A stretch of DNA of 17,616 nucleotides from CAZHYM01 sp964536785 (lineage in GTDB: Bacteria; Patescibacteriota; Saccharimonadia; Saccharimonadales; Saccharimonadaceae), in contig CAZHYM010000008.1 of the NCBI GenBank assembly GCA_964536785.1, positions 1-17,616 of the forward strand, given 5' to 3'. The notes below the pieces were generated by a model, which was given only the letters and a program-made list of their open reading frames with translations, was not told the origin of the DNA and did not search any database. This document shows, piece after piece, positions 14,044 to 17,616 of this stretch (positions within the stretch are counted from its first letter, which is position 1; each line of letters begins with the position of its first letter). The position numbers were made by a program, and so were the translations under genes.

Positions 14044-15190
14044 TTTCTTTTGGCAGAAATCCTTCGGGATGATTAAACCCAGCTTGCCAATCGTAGCCCT
14101 TACCATAACCTAAATCCTTCATGATTTTAGTTGGTGCATTTCTGATATGCATAGGTATTTGAGCGTTAGGAAATTTAGCGACCCATTCTTCGGCTGTATG
14201 CATTAAGTCATAGGCTTCACGAGATTTTTTGCTTTTGGCAAGAGCAATTGCGGTGTGAAACATTGGAATTTTGGCCTCGGGCAAGCCGATTTTTTCAATT
14301 GCCGAAAAGCAACTAGTCGCTAGGCCTAAGGCGCCATTTCCGGCTAAGCCAATATCTTCAGAAGCAAAAATTATCATTCTTCTTGCGATAAATTTAGGGT
14401 CCTCGCCTGCTGATAGCATTCGTGCTAGATAATAAATCGTCGCTTGGACATCACCTCCGCGCATCGATTTTATAAACGCTGAAGCAATATCATAGTGAGC
14501 ATCGCCGGACTTATCATATCTAACTAGAGTGCTTGGATTTAAATTTTTTACTGAATCAAGGGTTATTTCTTTGTTTAAATCTAGTGCTAGTTCAAGCATA
14601 CCGAGCGCCGATCTAGCATCTCCGCTTGAAACTTCAGCCATGAAATCAAGAGCTTGCTTATCGATTTTTTTGTTTATGTTTAATTTTTTGATTGTAGAGT
14701 TTAAGATTTTAAGGATTGCTGGTTTGGAAAGTGTTTTCAAGACAATTAATTTTGATCTGGAGAGCAGAGGAGCGATTACTTCAAAACTAGGGTTTTCTGT
14801 AGTTGCACCGATTAATGTAATTAAGCCTGATTCAACATGGGGTAAAAAAGCATCTTGTTGAGCTTTATTAAAACGATGAATTTCATCTACAAATAGAATT
14901 GTATTTCTATTTAAGTTTTGATTTTGACGAGCCTGTTCAACAACTCTCTGAACGTCTTTTTTCCCGCTAGTTACAGCTGAGAGCTCGATAAAATCAGCAT
15001 CTAGTTTTTCGGATATGATTCTTGCCAGCGTTGTTTTGCCACTTCCGGGAGGACCCCATAGGATTAGGCTTGTAAGTTTTCCAGATTTGAGGATCTGATT
15101 TACAATCTTGCCACTGCCTACAATCTCGGACTGACCCATAAAGTCTTTAAGATCTTTGGGCCTCATTCTTTCGGCTAGCGGAGCATTCAT
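14030..15190 (-). CDS. rarA: Replication-associated recombination protein RarA (MgsA/WRNIP1 family AAA+ ATPase)
   Basis: 386 aa, somewhat shorter than the usual 420-450. The AAA+ core has Walker A GPPGSGKT at 46-53, Walker B ILFVDE at 98-103 with [17 protein letters not shown], sensor 1 [10 protein letters not shown] at about 128-136 and an SR arginine-finger pair at 144-145. The C-terminal tetramerisation region ([37 protein letters not shown]) is present. RarA acts at stalled forks and interacts with SSB. The -10 box lies 6 nt before the ATG, which predicts a leaderless mRNA. The last codons overlap sbcB on the opposite strand, so no terminator fits between them. In Bacillus the homolog yrvN lies beside the cysteine desulfurase gene. 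Confidence 0.95.
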   Translation of the reverse strand: MNAPLAERMRPKDLKDFMGQSEIVGSGKIVNQILKSGKLTSLILWGPPGSGKTTLARIISEKLDADFIELSAVTSGKKDVQRVVEQARQNQNLNRNTILFVDEIHRFNKAQQDAFLPHVESGLITLIGATTENPSFEVIAPLLSRSKLIVLKTLSKPAILKILNSTIKKLNINKKIDKQALDFMAEVSSGDARSALGMLELALDLNKEITLDSVKNLNPSTLVRYDKSGDAHYDIASAFIKSMRGGDVQATIYYLARMLSAGEDPKFIARRMIIFASEDIGLAGNGALGLATSCFSAIEKIGLPEAKIPMFHTAIALAKSKKSREAYDLMHTAEEWVAKFPNAQIPMHIRNAPTKIMKDLGYGKGYDWQAGFNHPEGFLPKEIKNH

Positions 15191-15196
15191 GCCAAT

Positions 15197-15225
15197 ATTA
15201 TAGCTTTAAAAAGTTATAAATTAAA
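15197..15225 (-). promoter_or_regulatory. rarA promoter
   Basis: Read on the minus strand: TTTAAT (15225-15220), 17 nt, TATAAT (15202-15197), then 6 nt to the ATG at 15190. The -35 box is embedded in one arm of the mscL terminator hairpin. Confidence 0.6.
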
Positions 15226-15250
15226 CAGACCCAGAGCGGGCCTGTTTAAT
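15220..15250 (-). terminator. Intrinsic terminator of mscL
   Basis: Two 13-nt arms (15220-15232 and 15238-15250) with a 5-nt loop; in minus-strand RNA every position pairs, including one G-U. A loose T-rich stretch follows (TTTATAACTTTTT). It lies 11 nt after the mscL stop. Confidence 0.75.
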
Positions 15251-15261
15251 AAGACATTAGA

Positions 15262-15651
15262 TTATTTCGATTTTTTTAGTAAATCACGAATCTCTGTTAA
15301 CATCGAAAGCTCAGTCACTGTCGCTGGTTTAGCTTCTTCTTTCTTTTTGAAATTGTTAAAAAACTTAACAAACAAGAAAATACAAAATGAAATGATTAAG
15401 AAATTAAAAACATTTTGCAAAAAATTACCGTAGGCCAGTACAACAGGCGTTTTTCCTGGTAGGGCTACGGTGAGCTTTAACGTAGCTAGATTATTTCCTC
15501 CGAGTATTATCCCGATCAGCGGCATGATTATATCTTCGACGATCGAGGTAACTATTTTGCCAAAAGCACCTCCGATAATTACACCAACTGCTAGGTCAAA
15601 AGCATTACCTTTTATTGCAAAACTCTTAAATTCATTTATAAATTTTTCCAT
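15262..15651 (-). CDS. mscL: Large-conductance mechanosensitive channel MscL
   Basis: 129 aa, normal for MscL, which opens as a pentamer under membrane tension to release solutes during osmotic downshock. Residues 1-14 are the N-terminal amphipathic helix (FINEFKSFAIKGNAFDLA). TM1 is about 17-50 with the Gly/Ala-rich pore lining (AVGVIIGGAFGKIV). A periplasmic loop follows, TM2 is about 76-100, and the C-terminal helix (ELSMLTEIRDLLKK) ends the protein. AGGAG (15660-15656) lies 4 nt before the ATG, a real Shine-Dalgarno site although close. It is divergent from the FKBP gene and followed by its own terminator. Confidence 0.96.
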   Translation of the reverse strand: MEKFINEFKSFAIKGNAFDLAVGVIIGGAFGKIVTSIVEDIIMPLIGIILGGNNLATLKLTVALPGKTPVVLAYGNFLQNVFNFLIISFCIFLFVKFFNNFKKKEEAKPATVTELSMLTEIRDLLKKSK

Positions 15652-15668
15652 AAAACTCCTTTTATATC

Positions 15669-15674
15669 ATTATA
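15669..15674 (-). promoter_or_regulatory. -10 box of mscL
   Basis: TATAAT on the minus strand. Transcription would start near 15662, giving a leader of about 10 nt that holds the Shine-Dalgarno site. Confidence 0.55.
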
Positions 15675-15693
15675 CATAATTAGATATTTGATT

Positions 15694-15702
15694 TGGTATA
15701 AT
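15694..15702 (+). promoter_or_regulatory. Extended -10 promoter for the FKBP-trxB operon
   Basis: TGG-TATAAT, the same extended form as at 577. The start near 15709 is followed by GGGGAG (15716-15721) and the ATG at 15725. The divergent mscL -10 box is only 22 nt away, so the two promoters share upstream DNA. Confidence 0.65.
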
Positions 15703-15724
15703 GGTTAGTGAAAAAGGGGAGTAT

Positions 15725-16345
15725 ATGACTAAAAAAACGAGATTAAGAGAAAGAATTTTTTATGGGCTGATTGGTATAGTCATGCTTGTTAGTACCTTTG
15801 GTGCATATATTGCGATGGCTATGAGTACACAAGACCAGGCGGATCAGAACGCAGAGATGGCAGCTTTTCAACAGAAGTACAACAAATGGAAAGAGCATAT
15901 GGATGGAGTGGCTGAGGAGCTGTCTATTCAGTACTATCCAGAGCTAAAAGAGTATGAGAGCTATCCAAAAGAATATAACGCCGAAAGCATTAAAGAATTA
16001 GGCAAAGTTGACTTGAAAATTGGTGACGGAGAAGAGGTTACGGCCGACACTAAGTATCGAGCTTATTACATTGGTTGGTTATCAAACGGCGAAGTCTTTG
16101 ACGGTTCTTTCGAGGGTGATAGCCTGAAGAATCCAATAGAAAGCGGAAGTTTTATAGAAGGTTGGAACCAAGGAGTTCTTGGTATGAGAATTGGTGGTAT
16201 TCGTGAATTATCAATCCCGTCTGAAATGGCCTACGGCGACCAAGGCCAGGGAACAATACCTGCAAATTCACCTTTGAAATTTATTATCAAACTGATTCCT
16301 CCGATGACGGCCGAAGAGTTAGCTGAAGTTCCATCGATTAATTAA
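15725..16345 (+). CDS. Membrane-anchored FKBP-type peptidyl-prolyl isomerase
   Basis: 206 aa. Residues 11-34 form a signal anchor. A charged helical spacer (about 35-92) is followed by an FKBP domain at about 95-195 with GEVFDGSFEG, FIEGWNQGVLGMRIGG, SIPSEMAYG and GTIPANSPLKFIIKLI, the usual active-site pattern. It should catalyse cis-trans proline isomerisation outside the cytoplasmic membrane, helping exported proteins fold. The ATG at 15725 is chosen: a Met at 15701 would lie in the -10 box. It is followed by trxB after one base, suggesting a joint folding/redox unit. Family firm. Confidence 0.92.
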   Translation: MTKKTRLRERIFYGLIGIVMLVSTFGAYIAMAMSTQDQADQNAEMAAFQQKYNKWKEHMDGVAEELSIQYYPELKEYESYPKEYNAESIKELGKVDLKIGDGEEVTADTKYRAYYIGWLSNGEVFDGSFEGDSLKNPIESGSFIEGWNQGVLGMRIGGIRELSIPSEMAYGDQGQGTIPANSPLKFIIKLIPPMTAEELAEVPSIN

Positions 16346-16346
16346 T

Positions 16347-17276
16347 ATGAGTGAAAAAATTTGGGATGCTGCAATTATCGGGGGTGGACCAGCTGGGCTA
16401 TCAGCTGGGCTGTACACTTCGAGAGAGGGATTGTCTACCTTGATCCTCGAGTCAAAGTTGGTTGGTGGAATGATGACTTCTACGGACAGAATCGATAATT
16501 ATCCAGGTTTTAATGAAGTAAAAGGTTTAGAGCTGTCCGAGAAGATGGAAGAACAGGCCAAGGCTTATGGGGCGGTCATTGGCTTGGCGGAAGTGAATGA
16601 GCTCAGCCCAGACGCAGAAAATTATAAACTTACGCTCACCGATGGACGAGAGGTGAAGTCTAGGTCGGTATTGATAGCCGTTGGCAACGAATACTTGCCA
16701 CTGAACGTTCCGGGAGAAAAAGAAATGTCGGGGCGTGGAGTGCATTTCTGTGCTACATGTGATGGAGCTTTCTATAGCGGCAAAGACATCGCTGTCATCG
16801 GTGGAGGCAATTCGGCTATCGAGGAATCAATTTTCCTGACGAGATTCGCTAAGCATATCGATTTGATAGTCAGGAGCACGATAAAGGCCTCACAAATTTT
16901 GCAAGATGAACTGGCTGGATATATTGAATCTGGACAAATTACAGTTCATCTCGGAGCTACTGTCTCAGAAATTATCCATGACGAGCATAAAGTAACTGGC
17001 GTCAAAATTAATACAAACGAAGAAAAAATTATTGATCTAAGTGGAGTTTTTGTTTTTATTGGCTTGGTGCCCAACGTTCAATTTTTGCAATCAGCACAAG
17101 TTAAGCTTGACGGCAAAGGTTTTTTGATTGCGGATGAGAATAATCAGACGAATCTTCCCGGTGTATTTGTGGCGGGTGATGTCCGGTCCGGAGCGATTCG
17201 ACAGATAGCTACGGCTTGTGGTGATGGAGTTAAATCGGCTTTAGCCATTCGTGATTATTTAAATTCAAAAAACTAG
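16347..17276 (+). CDS. trxB: Thioredoxin-reductase-like flavoprotein with altered NADPH loop
   Basis: 309 aa, the low-molecular-weight TrxR size. FAD binding is shown by IIGGGPAGLSAG at 10-21 and the late GVFVAGDVRSGAIRQ. The redox-active disulfide is C135-A-T-C138 in FCATCDGAF. The nucleotide motif is VIGGGNSAIEES (150-161). The usual HRRDxxRA that binds the 2'-phosphate of NADPH is replaced by VRSTIKAS (175-182), one residue shorter and without the paired arginines, so cofactor choice may be NADH or another donor. The ATG follows the FKBP stop after one base with no Shine-Dalgarno sequence, implying coupled translation. TrxR activity is likely but the substrate is not proven. Confidence 0.9.
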   Translation: MSEKIWDAAIIGGGPAGLSAGLYTSREGLSTLILESKLVGGMMTSTDRIDNYPGFNEVKGLELSEKMEEQAKAYGAVIGLAEVNELSPDAENYKLTLTDGREVKSRSVLIAVGNEYLPLNVPGEKEMSGRGVHFCATCDGAFYSGKDIAVIGGGNSAIEESIFLTRFAKHIDLIVRSTIKASQILQDELAGYIESGQITVHLGATVSEIIHDEHKVTGVKINTNEEKIIDLSGVFVFIGLVPNVQFLQSAQVKLDGKGFLIADENNQTNLPGVFVAGDVRSGAIRQIATACGDGVKSALAIRDYLNSKN

Positions 17277-17298
17277 GCGATTATTAATTAATCCTAGC

Positions 17299-17327
17299 TT
17301 TAGAGAGATGGCTTTTTAGTGTATAAT
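17299..17327 (+). promoter_or_regulatory. ppa promoter
   Basis: TTTAGA (17299-17304), 17 nt, TATAAT (17322-17327). The predicted start near 17334 leaves a 40-nt leader containing the Shine-Dalgarno site AAGGAGG (17364-17370). Confidence 0.7.
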
Positions 17328-17345
17328 TAGTCTAAATAAAAAGCC
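17310..17345. repeat. 9-bp inverted repeat around the ppa -10 box
   Basis: GGCTTTTTA (17310-17318) and TAAAAAGCC (17337-17345) are perfect inverted arms with an 18-nt centre that contains the -10 box and the predicted start site. It could be an operator, or a hairpin in read-through RNA from trxB. Confidence 0.5.
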
Positions 17346-17373
17346 AAAAAATGAAACTTATATAAGGAGGTCT

Positions 17374-17616
17374 ATGGCAGATTTTAATAAAATTTTAACT
17401 CCCGGAGATTATAAGAACGGGTTGATTAATGTTGTGATTGAGATTCCGGAAGGATCTAATCATAAAATCGAGTGGAACCGCGAACTTGGGTGTATGCAAC
17501 TTGATCGTGTTGAGCCAGAGATATTTGCCAAACCGACTAATTATGGCTTTATCCCCCAAACCTTGGATGAAGATGGCGATGAGCTTGATGTTTTAGCAAT
17601 TACCGACAAGCCGTTA
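17374..17616 (+). CDS. ppa: Inorganic pyrophosphatase, family I (3' partial)
   Basis: The first 81 residues are present before the window ends. VIEIPEGSNHKIEW, with the Glu and Lys of the family I active site, is followed by NYGFIPQTLDEDGDELDVLAI, whose acidic residues bind Mg2+. The enzyme hydrolyses pyrophosphate from biosynthesis, pulling those reactions forward. AAGGAGG ends 3 nt before the ATG; this is the best Shine-Dalgarno site in the window. Its own promoter separates it from trxB. Confidence 0.95.
   Translation, partial: MADFNKILTPGDYKNGLINVVIEIPEGSNHKIEWNRELGCMQLDRVEPEIFAKPTNYGFIPQTLDEDGDELDVLAITDKPL

Noticed and set aside
15701..15724. Upstream start for the FKBP gene
   Set aside because: This ATG lies inside the -10 box; GGGGAG precedes the ATG at 15725.
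1..17616. UGA recoded as glycine
   Set aside because: UGA ends the desulfurase gene exactly at an ATGA junction and never occurs within a gene.

Overview
The window reads as a compact, tightly packed bacterial chromosome segment, most likely from the Candidate Phyla Radiation (Patescibacteria), with Saccharibacteria-like as the best guess. This is inferred from several traits: small single-copy housekeeping genes with 1-17 bp overlaps or 0-2 nt gaps, an alanyl-tRNA synthetase that stops after the editing domain, an FtsA-like protein paired with a membrane protein carrying a phage baseplate-J-like ectodomain, and large LysM/CHAP and MltG wall enzymes. UGA is used as a normal stop (end of the cysteine desulfurase gene) and never falls inside a gene, so the UGA=Gly code of Gracilibacteria/Absconditabacteria does not apply. 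I saw no tRNA, rRNA, CRISPR array, insertion sequence or integrase, and no gene-free stretch longer than about 230 bases.

Layout. 1-552: C-terminal end of a secreted/surface protein with an Ig-like module, a Thr/Pro linker and an LPXTG-like sorting signal (PPATG). 597-3404: overlapping operon of cysteine desulfurase, a DUF218/SanA-like membrane protein and mnmA (tRNA 2-thiouridylation). 3486-5363: short alaS. 5403-9725: operon of an FtsA-like ATPase, a baseplate-J-like membrane protein, ruvX and mltG. 9740-11208: strong promoter, a structured ~180-nt leader, a LysM-LysM-CHAP wall hydrolase without a standard start codon, and an intrinsic terminator. 11267-14043: obg and sbcB (exonuclease I). 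14030-15651, minus strand: rarA and mscL, with rarA overlapping sbcB tail to tail. 15725-17276: membrane-anchored FKBP prolyl isomerase and a thioredoxin-reductase-like flavoprotein. 17374 to the end: inorganic pyrophosphatase, cut by the window edge.

How the genes work together. Sulfur from cysteine is probably passed by the desulfurase to MnmA for tRNA wobble uridine thiolation. AlaRS charges tRNA. RuvX, RarA and SbcB handle recombination intermediates. MltG and the LysM-CHAP protein remodel peptidoglycan. FKBP and the TrxB-like protein plausibly serve extracytoplasmic folding and redox balance. The set cysteine desulfurase-mnmA, alaS, ruvX-mltG and nearby rarA recalls the yrvN-yrvO-trmU ... 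alaS-yrrK-yrrL region of Bacillus.

The most noteworthy signals are: (i) many clear -10 boxes that lie only 6-11 nt before the start codon, predicting leaderless or nearly leaderless mRNAs for rarA, obg, alaS, ftsA-like and the desulfurase gene, alongside Shine-Dalgarno genes (mscL, FKBP, ppa); (ii) the actin-like ATPase/baseplate-J-like membrane protein pair as a possible envelope machine; (iii) the structured leader and non-AUG start of the LysM-CHAP gene; (iv) departures from family consensus in the active or cofactor sites of the cysteine desulfurase, AlaRS, Obg and TrxB-like proteins.
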